64,000 bases of DNA from Nakamurella flava (GCF_005298075.1 NZ_SZZH01000002.1:1-64000), one strand, 5' to 3'. Shown: positions 1 to 10,146, counted from the first letter of the stretch. Translations and numbers: made by a program. Notes: generated by a model from the letters alone, not told the origin.

Positions 1-91
<91 letters not shown>

Positions 92-2896
92 TCAGACGTC
101 CTCGGCGCCGGCCTGGGCCCGTCCGGCGATCACCTGCAGCTCGTCCCACACCGCCCGGGCCCGGTCCACGCAGATGACCACCAGGTCGCCCGGGTTGGCC
201 CGGGCCACCGCCTCGCGGGTCGACTCGATCTCGTCGAGGATGACGTCGACCTGCCGGACCCTGGCGCCCTCCTGCTGCGCTCGACGGGCCCCCTCGGCGA
301 TCAGCTCGGCCGTCTCCCCCGGGGCCCGGCCGCGGAGCCGGTCGTCCTCCCGGACCACGATGACGTCGAAGTGCTGGGCCGCCTGTACGCCCAGGTCGAT
401 CATGTCCTGATCGCGGCGGTCACCGGCGGTGGCGATGACGCCGATGCGCTGCGGCCGCTCGAACGTCTGGGTGTCCTCGAAGAAGCGGTCCACGAAGTCG
501 CCCAGCGCCACCATCGCCGGCGCGTTGTGGCAGTAGTCGACGATGACGTTGATGCCGCGGACATCGGTCATGTTCATCCGGCCCGGCGCCGAGTAGTACG
601 ACGGGCTGAACGACCGGAGCCCACCGCGGATGTCCTGCAGGTGCGCGCCCGCGCAATAGGCGGCGGCCGCCGCGGCCATCGCGTTCTGCACGTTGAACAT
701 GGCCTTGCCACCGAACGTCGCCGGCAGCAGATGCGTGTAGGCCAGCGGCATCCGGCGACGTCCGTGCACCAGCACGATGAGATCGCCCAGCTCGCTCTTC
801 TCCAGCACCACGGCCTTGCCGCCCCGGCGGCAATGGTCGGCGATCATCCGGTTGTCCGGCTGGATGGAGAACCAGACCACCTCGCCGGAGCAGGCCCGCC
901 GCATGTTGCGGACCAGGGGATCGTCGGCGTTCAGTACCGCGGAGCCGTTCTTGGGCACCGCCTCGACGATCACCTGCTTGACATCGGCCAGCTGCTCCAC
1001 CGTGTCGATACCGCGCAGGCCGATGTGGTCGGGGGCGACGTTGAGGACCACGGCGACGTCGTTGCGGCCGTAGCCCAGGCCCTCCCGCAGGATCCCGCCG
1101 CGAGCCACCTCGAAGACGGCGAAATCGACCCGCGGGTTCTGCAGCACCATCTTGGCCGACCGCGGCCCGGACGCGTCGGACCGGATGACCAGCCGGTCGT
1201 CGATAACGACACCGTCCGTCGACGTCATGCCGACCTTGCGGCCCATGCCCTTGAAGATCGTCGCGATCATGCGCGAACACGTGGTCTTGCCGTTGGTGCC
1301 GGTGACCGCGACGATCGGGATGCGGGCGTTGGTGCCGGGCGGGAACAGCAGGTCGACCACCGGCTTGGCCACGTACTGCGGCTCGCCGATGGTCGGGTGG
1401 GTGTGCATGCGGAAACCGGGTGCGGCGTTGACTTCGCAGATGGCGCCGCCGGTCTCGCGGACCGGCTGGGTGATGTCCGGGCAGAGGAAGTCGATGCCGG
1501 CGATGTCCAGGCCGACGACGCGGGCGGCCTCCTCGGCGATGTCGACGTTGTCCGGGTGGGCCTCGAAGGTGCGGTCGATGGAGATGCCGCCGGTCGACAT
1601 ATTGCCGGTGAGCGCGAGTTTCACCGTCTCACCCAGCGGCGGGACGTCCGTCATCTCGTAACCCTGGGCGCGGACCAGCTCGACGGCCGCGTCGTTGACC
1701 GCGATCTTGGTGAGCACCTTCTCGTGCCCCACCCCGCGACGGGGATCGGCGTTGGTGATGTCAACCAGTTCCGCCACCGTATGGGTGCCGTCGCCGACCA
1801 CGTGCGCCGGCACCCGCTCGGCGATGGCGACCATGTGGCCGCCGATCACCAGGACGCGGTAGTCCTTGCCGACGATGAACGACTCGACCAGGACGTACCC
1901 GCGACGGGACTCGTCGTAGGCGGTGTCGAACGCCGCGCGCACCGCCTCCTCGTCGCGCAGATCGATGGCCACCCCGCGACCATGGTTGCCGTCCAACGGT
2001 TTCAGCACGACGGGGTAGCCGATGCGGCGGGCCATCCGGACGGCGTCGTCGGCCCGGCGGACCACCTCCGAGGCGGGCACCGGGAGTCCGGCCGCGGCCA
2101 GCAGCCGGTTGGTCAGCTCCTTGTCCGAGGCGATGTCCACGGCCAGGGACGACGTCACCGACGTCATCGTGGCCCGGATGCGCTTCTGGTTCACGCCGTG
2201 CCCGAGCTGCACCAGCGACCCGGAATTCAGCCGCTGCCAGGGGATGTCCCGGGTGATGGCCTCGTCCAGGATGGCCTGGGTGGACGGGCCGAACGCCACC
2301 CGCTGGCTCATCCGCAGGAACTCGTCGTGCTCGGCGGCGAAGTCGTAGTGCTCGCCGTAGCCGCTCACCCCGTCGGCGTCGACCGTCGGGGCGCCAACCA
2401 GGTCCGGCCCGAGCGCCGCCCGGACCAGGGAGTTGACCAGCCGGACGGCCATCCGCCCGGCGGCCGTCCCGACGGTCTCGTCGAGGTAGCCGTAGATGAC
2501 GTTGTAGACCCCGGTCTGGCCGGTCGAGCGGGTCTTGCCGCGGGTGATCTCGTGGCCGGCGGTGCGCTGCAGCTCCAGGGCGACGTGCTCGACGACGTGC
2601 CCGGCCCAGGTGCCCTCGACGAGGCGTTCGGCGAACCCGCCCTCGCGCCCGCGGGAACACTGGTGGGTGCGGAGGCCCGGAACCGCGGCCAGCAGGGCGT
2701 CGGTGAACCCGGGGAGGGTGTCGGTCGGGTACTCCTCGAGACCGCCGATGTCGACGACCAGATGCACCGAGGGCTCGTACGACCAGTAGTTCGGGCCCCG
2801 GTAGACCCGGGTCTGCGCGATCTCGACCTGCGGGATGACGGCGCCGGAGCCACCGTCGTCCTCCGACGGTCGCTGCTGCGTGCTGGTCTCGCTCAC
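92..2896 (-). CDS. cphA: Cyanophycin synthetase
   Basis: 934 residues, close to the usual 870-930 for CphA. The enzyme polymerises aspartate and arginine into the storage polymer cyanophycin in the cytoplasm using ATP. Three parts are visible: an N-terminal domain (about 1-220), an ATP-grasp domain (about 230-480) that adds one amino acid, and a Mur-ligase-like domain (from about 530) opening with the P-loop GTNGKTT and carrying ATAGDRRDQD further on. Start is GTG, preceded by GGAAGGG on the minus strand. It lies 76 bp downstream of cyanophycinase on the same strand, so synthesis and breakdown are probably co-transcribed. The stop abuts the GC-only edge tract. Family assignment is firm; no activity data can be inferred. 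Confidence 0.95.
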   Translation of the reverse strand: MSETSTQQRPSEDDGGSGAVIPQVEIAQTRVYRGPNYWSYEPSVHLVVDIGGLEEYPTDTLPGFTDALLAAVPGLRTHQCSRGREGGFAERLVEGTWAGHVVEHVALELQRTAGHEITRGKTRSTGQTGVYNVIYGYLDETVGTAAGRMAVRLVNSLVRAALGPDLVGAPTVDADGVSGYGEHYDFAAEHDEFLRMSQRVAFGPSTQAILDEAITRDIPWQRLNSGSLVQLGHGVNQKRIRATMTSVTSSLAVDIASDKELTNRLLAAAGLPVPASEVVRRADDAVRMARRIGYPVVLKPLDGNHGRGVAIDLRDEEAVRAAFDTAYDESRRGYVLVESFIVGKDYRVLVIGGHMVAIAERVPAHVVGDGTHTVAELVDITNADPRRGVGHEKVLTKIAVNDAAVELVRAQGYEMTDVPPLGETVKLALTGNMSTGGISIDRTFEAHPDNVDIAEEAARVVGLDIAGIDFLCPDITQPVRETGGAICEVNAAPGFRMHTHPTIGEPQYVAKPVVDLLFPPGTNARIPIVAVTGTNGKTTCSRMIATIFKGMGRKVGMTSTDGVVIDDRLVIRSDASGPRSAKMVLQNPRVDFAVFEVARGGILREGLGYGRNDVAVVLNVAPDHIGLRGIDTVEQLADVKQVIVEAVPKNGSAVLNADDPLVRNMRRACSGEVVWFSIQPDNRMIADHCRRGGKAVVLEKSELGDLIVLVHGRRRMPLAYTHLLPATFGGKAMFNVQNAMAAAAAAYCAGAHLQDIRGGLRSFSPSYYSAPGRMNMTDVRGINVIVDYCHNAPAMVALGDFVDRFFEDTQTFERPQRIGVIATAGDRRDQDMIDLGVQAAQHFDVIVVREDDRLRGRAPGETAELIAEGARRAQQEGARVRQVDVILDEIESTREAVARANPGDLVVICVDRARAVWDELQVIAGRAQAGAEDV

Positions 2897-2972
2897 GGGT
2901 GGTCCCTTCCCCGACGCCGACGATGCAGGGATTGTGCCCCGCGGCCGGCCGCCCGGGCTCGCCAGGGGTCCG

Positions 2973-3929
2973 TCAGCTCGGCCGCCGCCGCAACTGCGCG
3001 GTGGTCTCGTGCACGCCCTCGGCGCGGATCAGTCGGCTCGTCGCCGGGTCGATCTCCGCGGGGGCGTCGCTCGGCCGCAGGATGCCGGGCGCCCCGTCAG
3101 CATCGGGCAACCCGGGCGCCGACAGCAGCCGCCGGGCGCGCAGGTCGAACACCGCCCCCCGCGGGAGCGTGTGGACGCGCAGGTTGGACAGCAGCAGCGG
3201 CTGCGTTCCCGTCGCCGTGTAGGCCGTGGTGATCAGCTCCCCGCCGTCGACCACGGTGACGACCCCCCGGCCGCGCACCTCCAGCCGCCCGTCCGGGCCG
3301 ATCATCGCCGCGGTGTCCTCGTCGATGCCGATGCCGAGCTGGTGGGGGTTGGCCGCGACCAGGGCGTACAGCCGACCGAAGCGGTTCCGCTGGGTGAAGT
3401 GCTGGTCGACGATGGCCCCCGGCACCAGCCCCAAACCCTGCGACACCTGCCCGACCCGGAACTTCGGCGTGGTCCCGCCACTGCCGAACGACACCATGTG
3501 CTCCGAGCAGATGCTCGCGCCGGCCGACGTCCCGGCGACCAGCGCCCCCCGGCGGTGCGCGGCGACGATCGCGTCCCCCAGCGCCGTCCCGACCACCAGG
3601 GTCGACAACTTGACCTGGTTCCCGCCGGTCATGAACACGGCGGTGGCCCGCCCGACGAGCTCGGCCAGGTCGGCGTCCTGGGCCTGCTCGCGGCTCTCCG
3701 GCCGGATCCCGGCCACGTCCGCGACGCCGAGCTGCAGGAACAGATCGATGTAGGCCTGGGTGATCTCGTCGCCCAGCGAGGACGCCGTCGACAGGACCAC
3801 GATCCGGGCGTTCGCCCCGCCGGCCAGGCGCACGACATCGCGGAGGATCGTCATGCGGCCGAGCTTGTCCTCGGCGCCGCCGATGGGGAGCACGATGCCC
3901 GGGGCCACGGGCTGATCTTCGGTGGGCAT
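2973..3929 (-). CDS. cphB: Cyanophycinase (peptidase S51 family)
   Basis: 318 residues. Cyanophycinase is a serine peptidase that hydrolyses cyanophycin to beta-Asp-Arg dipeptides. The nucleophile motif GTSAGAS is present about 190 residues in, as is the opening VLPIGGAEDK typical of the family. The reading frame stays open upstream, but the ATG at 3929 is chosen because it follows GGTGAG at a good distance and gives the canonical N-terminus; the extra upstream residues are Arg/Pro/Ser-rich and look non-coding. It is the gene upstream of cphA and downstream of a DUF4240 gene (31 bp gap). Confidence 0.92.
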   Translation of the reverse strand: MPTEDQPVAPGIVLPIGGAEDKLGRMTILRDVVRLAGGANARIVVLSTASSLGDEITQAYIDLFLQLGVADVAGIRPESREQAQDADLAELVGRATAVFMTGGNQVKLSTLVVGTALGDAIVAAHRRGALVAGTSAGASICSEHMVSFGSGGTTPKFRVGQVSQGLGLVPGAIVDQHFTQRNRFGRLYALVAANPHQLGIGIDEDTAAMIGPDGRLEVRGRGVVTVVDGGELITTAYTATGTQPLLLSNLRVHTLPRGAVFDLRARRLLSAPGLPDADGAPGILRPSDAPAEIDPATSRLIRAEGVHETTAQLRRRPS

Positions 3930-3960
3930 GTCGCTCACCGTAATCGGAAGGAGCGCACGG

Positions 3961-4470
3961 TCAGGCGCGGACGGCGGCCCACAGCCGCGGGAAATGCTCG
4001 GCGAACCAGTCGTCGTCGTCCTCGGGGAACTCCTCGCCGCGCGGTTCGTCCGACCCTGCCTCACCCGTCGGCACCTCGAGCTGTTTGCGTTCCGCCGCCT
4101 GGACGAACTCGTAGCCGTAGATCTCGCCCAGGCCCGAGTCGATCTCCTCCATGTCGGTGGACACGTCGACCAGGGCGTCGGGGTCGGCCAGCACCCGCTC
4201 GTAGGTCGCGCGGCCCATGGCGATGAGCCACTGCCGGAAGTCCCAGAAACTGTCGTCGCTCATGCCGCCACCGACCAGGTAGCCCGCCGCCCACAGATCC
4301 CAGGTGTACGCGCGGCGCACCAGCTCGTCGTGGATGCGGACCGCGTCGAGCGTCGAGCGCGGCGACAGCCCGTCGAGCAGTACCCGGAGCCGCCCCACCG
4401 TCGACTCGTCCAGAGCGGAACTCCCGGCTCGCGCCTCGTCGACCAACCGCCAGAAGCCGTCCTCGTCCAT
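3961..4470 (-). CDS. DUF4240 domain protein
   Basis: 169 residues, acidic and soluble, with no signal peptide or membrane segment. The N-terminal pattern (MDEDGFWRLVDEAR, then a WDLWAAGYLVGGGMSDDSFWDF stretch read in parts) is that of DUF4240, an actinobacterial family of unknown role often compared with WGR/SUKH-like small proteins. No catalytic motif is seen. It sits 19 bp after the PPOX gene and 31 bp before cphB, so it belongs to the same minus-strand transcription unit, but nothing in the sequence ties it to cyanophycin chemistry. Confidence 0.8.
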   Translation of the reverse strand: MDEDGFWRLVDEARAGSSALDESTVGRLRVLLDGLSPRSTLDAVRIHDELVRRAYTWDLWAAGYLVGGGMSDDSFWDFRQWLIAMGRATYERVLADPDALVDVSTDMEEIDSGLGEIYGYEFVQAAERKQLEVPTGEAGSDEPRGEEFPEDDDDWFAEHFPRLWAAVRA

Positions 4471-4489
4471 CGATCCCCCACCTGTCCGC

Positions 4490-4906
4490 TCAGCCGCCGA
4501 CCGCCCGCTCCGGGGTGATCCGGATGACGACCCGATCGTCGGCGATCATCGCCTGCCGATAATCATCCCAGTCAGGGTGCTCCCCGGCGATGGCCCGGTA
4601 GGTGGCCACCAGCAGTTCCAGGGCCGGTTCCGGTCCGTTCGGCCCGTGCTGGTCGACGATCTCCGCCGGGCCGTCGACCTGCACCCAGTGGCCGTAAAAG
4701 GCGTCGGGAAGCAGGAGCACGGAGGCCCGCGGGTCGCGCCGGAGGTGGCGGACCTTGGCCCGCGGCGCCTGGCTGGAGATGCAGATCCGGCCGTCGACCA
4801 CCCCGGCGTTCACCGGGGACATCTGCGGCTCACCGTTGCGGCGGCGGGTGAGCAGCACGGCGTGGTCGTTGGACCGGACGAAGTCGAGCGCGGCAGTCAA
4901 TTCCAT
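4490..4906 (-). CDS. PPOX-class F420/FMN-dependent oxidoreductase
   Basis: 138 residues, a single split-barrel of the pyridoxamine-phosphate-oxidase-like superfamily. Recognisable are NGEPQMSPVN near residue 25, the strand VDGRICISSQAPRAKVRHL, and the late YRAIAGEHPDWDDYRQAM. Small actinobacterial members of this shape generally bind F420 and reduce diverse substrates; some are annotated only by fold. GTG and ATG are adjacent (4909 and 4906) and the ATG is used here. First gene of the minus-strand unit that ends with cphA, divergent from psd; the 157 bp between them must hold both promoters. The substrate is unknown. Confidence 0.85.
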   Translation of the reverse strand: MELTAALDFVRSNDHAVLLTRRRNGEPQMSPVNAGVVDGRICISSQAPRAKVRHLRRDPRASVLLLPDAFYGHWVQVDGPAEIVDQHGPNGPEPALELLVATYRAIAGEHPDWDDYRQAMIADDRVVIRITPERAVGG

Positions 4907-5063
4907 CACCCGAGTGTCCCGCCGACCGGCCCGCCCGGCCCGCCCGATCGGCCTGGTTGATCACCGGTTGGGGGAGGTTCCTCCGCTACCGTGGTCACCG
5001 CCCGGACCGGGCACCCGATCAGGACCGAACCGACCCGTTGCGTCGGAGAAGCGAGGCGAGGAC

Positions 5064-5789
5064 GTGGCCGACCAGGCCCCCGGCCCCGGAGCCCATCTGC
5101 TCGACCTGATCCGGACGACGACACCACCTCTGCACCCGGGCGGGCGGCCCATCGTCCTCGGCGCTGCCGCGGCTACGGTGGCCGCCCGGATCGCCCTCCG
5201 ATCGGTCGGGCTGAAGCGGACCGGACGGACCGTCGGACGGATCGGCGCGCTGGCCACCCTGGGCTCGGCCGCCTTCTTCCGCGCTCCGGTGCGGGTCGCC
5301 CCGGCCGACACGGACGTCGTGGTCGCCCCCGCGGACGGTCTGATCTCGCTCCTGCAGGACGCCGCCCCGCCGCCCGAGCTCGGTCTGGAACCGACGCCCC
5401 GCCCCCGGGTGTCGATCTTCCTCTCGGTGTTCGACGTGCACGTGCAGCGGTTCCCGGTGTCCGGGACGGTGCGGGCGGTGGCGTACCGGCCGGGCAAGTT
5501 CCTGTCGGCCGACCTCGACAAGGCCTCCGACGTCAACGAACGCAACTCCGTCGTCCTGGACACCGCACACGGCGAGGTGGTCGTCACCCAGATCGCCGGG
5601 CTCATCGCCCGCCGCATCGTCTGCGACACCGCGGCCGGCCACGCCGCCCCGCTGGGCGCGACCTACGGGCTGATCCGCTTCGGGTCCCGGGTCGACACCT
5701 ACCTGCCGGTCGGCACGGAGTTCGCCGTGCAGCGGGGACAGCGCGCGGTGGGTGGGGAGACCGTCCTGGCCCGGTGGGAACGTCCCTGA
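5064..5789 (+). CDS. psd: Phosphatidylserine decarboxylase (short form)
   Basis: 241 residues. Converts phosphatidylserine to phosphatidylethanolamine at the membrane. The proenzyme cleaves itself at Gly-Ser to make a pyruvoyl group; the motif RFGSRVDTYLP is at about 205-215, placing the pyruvoyl serine at residue 208. Hydrophobic stretches near 30-45 and 58-72 could anchor it. The frame is open further upstream, but the GTG at 5064 follows GAGGCGAGGA and yields the family-like N-terminus. Its stop shares one base with the ATG of the next gene, which makes the substrate, so the two are translationally coupled. Confidence 0.93.
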   Translation: MADQAPGPGAHLLDLIRTTTPPLHPGGRPIVLGAAAATVAARIALRSVGLKRTGRTVGRIGALATLGSAAFFRAPVRVAPADTDVVVAPADGLISLLQDAAPPPELGLEPTPRPRVSIFLSVFDVHVQRFPVSGTVRAVAYRPGKFLSADLDKASDVNERNSVVLDTAHGEVVVTQIAGLIARRIVCDTAAGHAAPLGATYGLIRFGSRVDTYLPVGTEFAVQRGQRAVGGETVLARWERP

Positions 5790-6727
5790 TGGAGAGCGAG
5801 GCGCGACCCCAGGTTCCGGGCGTCCGTTTCCTGCCCAACGCCATCACCGTCCTGGCTCTGTGCTCCGGGTTGAGCGCCGTCGCCTTCGGCCTGAACCAGC
5901 AGTGGCTGCTGGCCGTCGGCGCCATCGCCGCCGCCGGCGTCCTGGACTCGCTGGACGGCCCCGCCGCCCGGCTACTCAACTCGACCAGCCGGATCGGCGC
6001 CGAGCTCGATTCCCTCTCGGACTGCATCTCCTTCGGCGTCGCCCCCGCCCTGGTCACCTACATCTGGCTGCTGCGCGACGAGGGCCGCGCCTACGGCTGG
6101 GTGGTCTGCCTGCTGTTCGCGGTGTGCGCCGCCCTGCGCCTGGCCCGCTTCAACTCGCTGCTGGACGACGAACCCAAACCGTGGGCCCGGGGATTCTTCA
6201 CCGGCGTCCCCGCGCCCGCCGGCGGTCTGCTGTCGCAGGTGCCGTTGCTGCTGTACCTGCGGTTCGACGACGGCTTCTGGAGCCGCCCCGTGCCAGTCGC
6301 GCTGTGGATGGTCCTGGTGGGCGTGCTGATGGTCTCCCGCATCCCGTCGATCGCCCTGAAGTCGGTGCGCGTCGCACCGCAGGCCATCGTGCCGATGCTG
6401 CTGATCCTGCTGGTCGGCGTCGGGTTCCTGGTCATCGAACCCGAGATCGTCGCCGTCGCCGGGCTGCTGGTGTATCTGCTGCACCTGCCGTACGCGGGGT
6501 GGAAGTACCAGCACCTGCGCCGGCACCCCGAGCTGTGGCCGCAACCGAAGTCGCGGCGGCCCCGCCGGTCCAGCCGGGTGCGCCTGCGGATGCCCCGCCG
6601 CCGCCGGGTGGCCGGGCGGCTGCCCGACGGGAGCGTCCAGCTGCGGCTGGCGCCCCGCACGCCACGTCCCCCGCGGCCCCGGCCGACCGGGAAGGCCCAG
6701 CGGCCGGGTGGCTCGGACCAGACCTGA
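5789..6727 (+). CDS. pssA: CDP-alcohol phosphatidyltransferase (phosphatidylserine synthase)
   Basis: 312 residues, polytopic membrane protein. Catalyses phospholipid head-group exchange on CDP-diacylglycerol; context with psd points to serine as acceptor. The CDP-alcohol phosphotransferase signature is complete: D-x2-DG-x2-AR-x8-G-x3-D-x3-D, seen as DSLDGPAAR followed by GAELDSLSD, at about residues 50-80. About seven to eight hydrophobic segments follow, then a strongly basic, Arg/Pro-rich tail of roughly 60 residues, unusual but common in high-GC relatives. Starts at the ATG overlapping the psd stop. Confidence 0.92.
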   Translation: MESEARPQVPGVRFLPNAITVLALCSGLSAVAFGLNQQWLLAVGAIAAAGVLDSLDGPAARLLNSTSRIGAELDSLSDCISFGVAPALVTYIWLLRDEGRAYGWVVCLLFAVCAALRLARFNSLLDDEPKPWARGFFTGVPAPAGGLLSQVPLLLYLRFDDGFWSRPVPVALWMVLVGVLMVSRIPSIALKSVRVAPQAIVPMLLILLVGVGFLVIEPEIVAVAGLLVYLLHLPYAGWKYQHLRRHPELWPQPKSRRPRRSSRVRLRMPRRRRVAGRLPDGSVQLRLAPRTPRPPRPRPTGKAQRPGGSDQT

Positions 6728-6737
6728 GGCGGGTGGC

Positions 6738-7070
6738 TCAGACCTCGAAGCCGAGTCGCCGCGCCGAACGGGCCCGCTGTCGGCTGCTGCGCAGTCGGCG
6801 CAGACGCCGGACCAGCAGCGGGTCCTCGGCCAGGGCGGCCGGGTTGTCGATGATGCCGTTGAGCACCTGGTAGTAGCGGGTGGGCGACAGGTCGAACATC
6901 TCCTTGATGGCCTGTTCCTTGGCCCCGGCAAACTGCCACCACTTGCGCTCGAAGGCCAGGATGTCCCGGTCCCGCCGGGACAACGGATCCCCGATGCCGG
7001 AGCCGGTCGTCGCGTCCGGCCCGTCGGTGGTGGTCCGAGTCGGCTCGGCCGAGGCCGCCGCTCCGTCCAT
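6738..7070 (-). CDS. DUF3263 domain protein
   Basis: 110 residues. The region from about residue 33 (RDRDILAFERKWWQFAGAKE, then EMFDLSPTRYYQVLNGIIDNP) is the DUF3263 domain, a small helix-turn-helix-like actinobacterial family of unknown function that is widely conserved next to housekeeping genes. The first 30 residues are low-complexity Ala/Thr/Asp. The C-terminus is Arg-rich. It is convergent with pssA (10 bp apart). DNA binding is plausible from the fold but not shown. Confidence 0.85.
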   Translation of the reverse strand: MDGAAASAEPTRTTTDGPDATTGSGIGDPLSRRDRDILAFERKWWQFAGAKEQAIKEMFDLSPTRYYQVLNGIIDNPAALAEDPLLVRRLRRLRSSRQRARSARRLGFEV

Positions 7071-7215
7071 CGCTTGCTCCCTGCACCCATCGCGTCGCGG
7101 CCCGGAGGCCCCGAATCACACGCCTGTCATTCCGCCGGTCCATTGCAACACACGGCACCGACAGGACACGCGCCCGCCGCACGCCCCATCCGGGTCGGCC
7201 GACGGAGTCGAGCGG

Positions 7216-7842
7216 TCACCCGTACGTCGGGTGCTGCGGCCAGCCGGACGGCGAGTCCTCCCAGTCCTCCTGCCGGCCGTAGACGGTGCGGTCGAGGACC
7301 GCGTAGTGGAACAGCATCGGCTCCACTCCGCGCGCGGCGGTCCGGTACGTGCGGTAGACGTCGTCTCCGTCGCGTAGGAACGTCGAGAAATGGAAGTAGC
7401 CGGTGCCCCAGTCGGCGTCCCAGCTCGTGCCGCCCGACGACGCGAACGGCACCGTCCACCCCCGGCTCGCGGCGTAGGGCTCGAACTGGGCACGCGGCAT
7501 GTTCGACACGGTGATCCAGCTGACGCCCCGCTCGGCCAGCCGGGCCAGCGCCGCCGGCGGGACGTTGTCGGTGAACTGGGTGCAGCCCGGACAGAACTGG
7601 CCCGGTCCGTTGTCCATGAACTGGTAGAGCGCCAACTGGTCGCGGCCGGCGAACAGCTCGACCAGTGACCGTGGTCCGTCCGCCGTCTCGAAGGTGTAGT
7701 GCTGCTCGACCCGCTCCATCGGCAACCGCCGCCGCTGGGCCGCCAGGGCGTCCAGCGCGCGGGTCGCGGCCTTCTCGGCGATCAGCAGTTCGTCCCGCTG
7801 CCGCTGCCATTCGGTGCGCGACACGATGTCCGGCTTGTCCAT
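7216..7842 (-). CDS. DUF899 thioredoxin-like protein
   Basis: 208 residues. The DUF899 family has a thioredoxin-like fold; the expected Cys pair is present as FCPGC at about residues 115-119, following FMDNGPGQ. Members are often annotated as AhpC/TSA-like or dithiol-disulfide isomerases, but a reaction is not established. No signal peptide, so cytoplasmic. Start ATG at 7842. It stands alone between DUF3263 (145 bp downstream) and malQ (43 bp upstream), so it could be co-transcribed behind malQ. Confidence 0.85.
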   Translation of the reverse strand: MDKPDIVSRTEWQRQRDELLIAEKAATRALDALAAQRRRLPMERVEQHYTFETADGPRSLVELFAGRDQLALYQFMDNGPGQFCPGCTQFTDNVPPAALARLAERGVSWITVSNMPRAQFEPYAASRGWTVPFASSGGTSWDADWGTGYFHFSTFLRDGDDVYRTYRTAARGVEPMLFHYAVLDRTVYGRQEDWEDSPSGWPQHPTYG

Positions 7843-7885
7843 TCCGGGACGGTAGCGCCGGAACCGTCGCCGTGCAGCCGGTCGG

Positions 7886-10069
7886 TCAGCCGCGCATGAT
7901 CGCCGCCAGCGCGGCGGCCCGCTCGCTGGCGAACACGTCCTCCAACGAGATCGGTTGCCCGTCCGGACCGGACAGCGGCACCCGCCAGTTCGGGTACTCG
8001 TCGATGGTGCCGGGCTGGTTCTGCCCGCGCCGGTCGCCGACCATGTCGGTCAGCGAGACGCCGAGCAGGCGCGACGGCGTCCAGCTCAGGTAGCGGTGCA
8101 GCGCCTCGACCGTGGCCCGCACGTCGTCGGCGGGGGCGTCGGGCGCGTCGGGATCGAGCCCGTCGGCCGCCGCCTCGGCGGCGTGCTCGGACAGCGCTCC
8201 CCGGCGCCGCAGTTCGACCAGCCAGGCCGCGCGTTCGGCCTCGTCCGCGTCCAGTTCCTCCTCCAGGCTGCGGGTGAGCAGACCGAGCTCGTGGCGCAGC
8301 CGGACGTGGTCGCCCGCGAGATATGCCGCACTCGGCGGCAGGTCGTGGGTCGTCACCGAGGCCAGGCAGTACTCCCGCCACTTCTCGGCCGGCAGCGGGC
8401 CGATGGCCGCCCCGCCGGAGTCCAGCTCGTACTCGAACCAGAGGATCGACGTGCCGAGGATGCCGCGATCGCGCAGGTAGTCGCGCACCCACGGCTCGAC
8501 GGTGCCGAGATCCTCGCCGACGATCGCGGCCTGGGCCCGCACCGCCTCCAGGGCGAGGATGCCGATGAGCGCCTCATGGTCGTACCGGACATAGGTGCCG
8601 TTCTTCGGGCCGAGCCCGGCCGGGATCCACCACAGCCGGAACATGCCGATGATGTGGTCGACCCGCAGGCCACCGGCCGACCGGAGCACGGTGGCGACCA
8701 TGCTGCGGAACGGCGCGTACCCGACCTCGGCCAACCGGTCCGGCCGCCACGGCGGCTGGCTCCAGTCCTGACCGGCCTGGTTGTAGGTGTCCGGCGGGGC
8801 GCCCACCGTCATCCCGGCGGCGAAGACGTCCTGCAGCGCCCACGCGTCGGCCCCGCGGGGATGGACGCCGACAGCCAGGTCGTGCATGACCCCCAGCGCC
8901 ATCCCGGCCCGGCGGGCGGTGGCCTGCGCCACGGAGAGCTGCTCGTCGAGCACCCACTGCAGCCAGCGGTACCAGTCGACCCGGTCGGCGTGGCCGGTGC
9001 GGAACGCCTGCACCGCGGTCGACCGGGGGTGCTGCAGCTCGTCCGGCCATTCCCGCCAGTCCGCCCCGTGCTCCTCGACCAGCGCACACCAGGTGGCGAA
9101 GTCCTGCAGGCCGTCGCCCTCGCGCTCGCAGTACTGGCGGTAGGCCAGCTCGCGCCCGGCCGTCCGCGGGACCGCGTGGACCAGCTCCAGCGCCCGCTGC
9201 TTGGCCGCCCACGACGGGTCGCGGAGGATCGCATCCTGCCCGGCGAGGCTCTCCCGCAGCCCCTCCTTCCCGGCAGCCACCGTGTCGCGGGCGGTCTGGT
9301 CGAGCTCCGCGAACTCCGGAATGCGCTCGGGCCGCAGATAGATCGGGTTCTGGAAGCGCCGGGTGGTCGGCAGGTACGGCGACGGTTCCAGCGGCGGGAC
9401 CGGCTCGGCCGCGTGCAACGGGTTGACGAGGACGTAGCCGGCGCCCTGCCCGGCCGACCAGACGGCCAGATCGGCCAGATCGGCGGCGTCACCGACCCCC
9501 CAGGACTGCTCGGAGCGGACGCTGTACAGCTGAGCGGCGACCCCCCAGCTGCGTTGCCGCCCGAGCCGCGCCGGCAGGCCGACCCACGACGGCGTCACGA
9601 TGACGCTGGCCGCCCCCTCGTCGGACGGCGACGTCGCCCGCAGCGTGTGATAGCCCAACGGGAGGTCGGCCGGCAGCCGGAACGTGGCTTCGCCGACGAG
9701 CCGGTCCCCCACCTGCCGGGGCGGCGTCCAGTTCTCCTCCTGGACGAGGTCCTCACGGGTGCCGCCCGTCTCGAGCTCCACCCAGATCGACACCGGTTCA
9801 CCGTGGGTGACGTGCACGAAGACCGACGGGGACTGGCCCTGCCGGACCACCACCGTCGGGGCGAGCATGCGCCGCCACTCCCGATCGGCGATGCCGTCCG
9901 CAGCGGCCTGGGCGGCTTCCGGGGTGCCGGCGTCCACGCCCAGCGCGGCCAGGACGGCCACGATCGTCTCGCCCGGCACGGTGACGTGCGCGCCGCGCCA
10001 GTCCCAGAACTCAGTGGCGATGCCGTAGGACTCGGCCAGGCGGTGCAGCAGGGCATCGGGTGCGGTCAC
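7886..10069 (-). CDS. malQ: 4-alpha-glucanotransferase (amylomaltase)
   Basis: 727 residues, matching the long actinobacterial MalQ form with an N-terminal extra domain (about 1-160). Disproportionates maltodextrins by moving glucan chains in the cytoplasm. GH77 landmarks are visible: [14 protein letters not shown], the nucleophile region [14 protein letters not shown], the acid/base GEDLG, and VTTHDLPP. Start is GTG. It is divergent from selO with 77 bp between the starts. No other glycogen or maltose genes are adjacent. Confidence 0.94.
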   Translation of the reverse strand: MTAPDALLHRLAESYGIATEFWDWRGAHVTVPGETIVAVLAALGVDAGTPEAAQAAADGIADREWRRMLAPTVVVRQGQSPSVFVHVTHGEPVSIWVELETGGTREDLVQEENWTPPRQVGDRLVGEATFRLPADLPLGYHTLRATSPSDEGAASVIVTPSWVGLPARLGRQRSWGVAAQLYSVRSEQSWGVGDAADLADLAVWSAGQGAGYVLVNPLHAAEPVPPLEPSPYLPTTRRFQNPIYLRPERIPEFAELDQTARDTVAAGKEGLRESLAGQDAILRDPSWAAKQRALELVHAVPRTAGRELAYRQYCEREGDGLQDFATWCALVEEHGADWREWPDELQHPRSTAVQAFRTGHADRVDWYRWLQWVLDEQLSVAQATARRAGMALGVMHDLAVGVHPRGADAWALQDVFAAGMTVGAPPDTYNQAGQDWSQPPWRPDRLAEVGYAPFRSMVATVLRSAGGLRVDHIIGMFRLWWIPAGLGPKNGTYVRYDHEALIGILALEAVRAQAAIVGEDLGTVEPWVRDYLRDRGILGTSILWFEYELDSGGAAIGPLPAEKWREYCLASVTTHDLPPSAAYLAGDHVRLRHELGLLTRSLEEELDADEAERAAWLVELRRRGALSEHAAEAAADGLDPDAPDAPADDVRATVEALHRYLSWTPSRLLGVSLTDMVGDRRGQNQPGTIDEYPNWRVPLSGPDGQPISLEDVFASERAAALAAIMRG

Positions 10070-10146
10070 CGGACGATCCTCGCAAACCCCAGGTCGCCCG
10101 GGACACCCGCCCGGGCCACGTCCGTACGCTTCAGGAGGTGAGTGTC

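Noticed and set aside
371-3232. 953-codon open frame on the plus strand over cphA
   Set aside because: It is the mirror of the cyanophycin synthetase gene in very GC-rich DNA; residues are Arg/His/Asp/Val-rich with no known family and no ribosome binding site.
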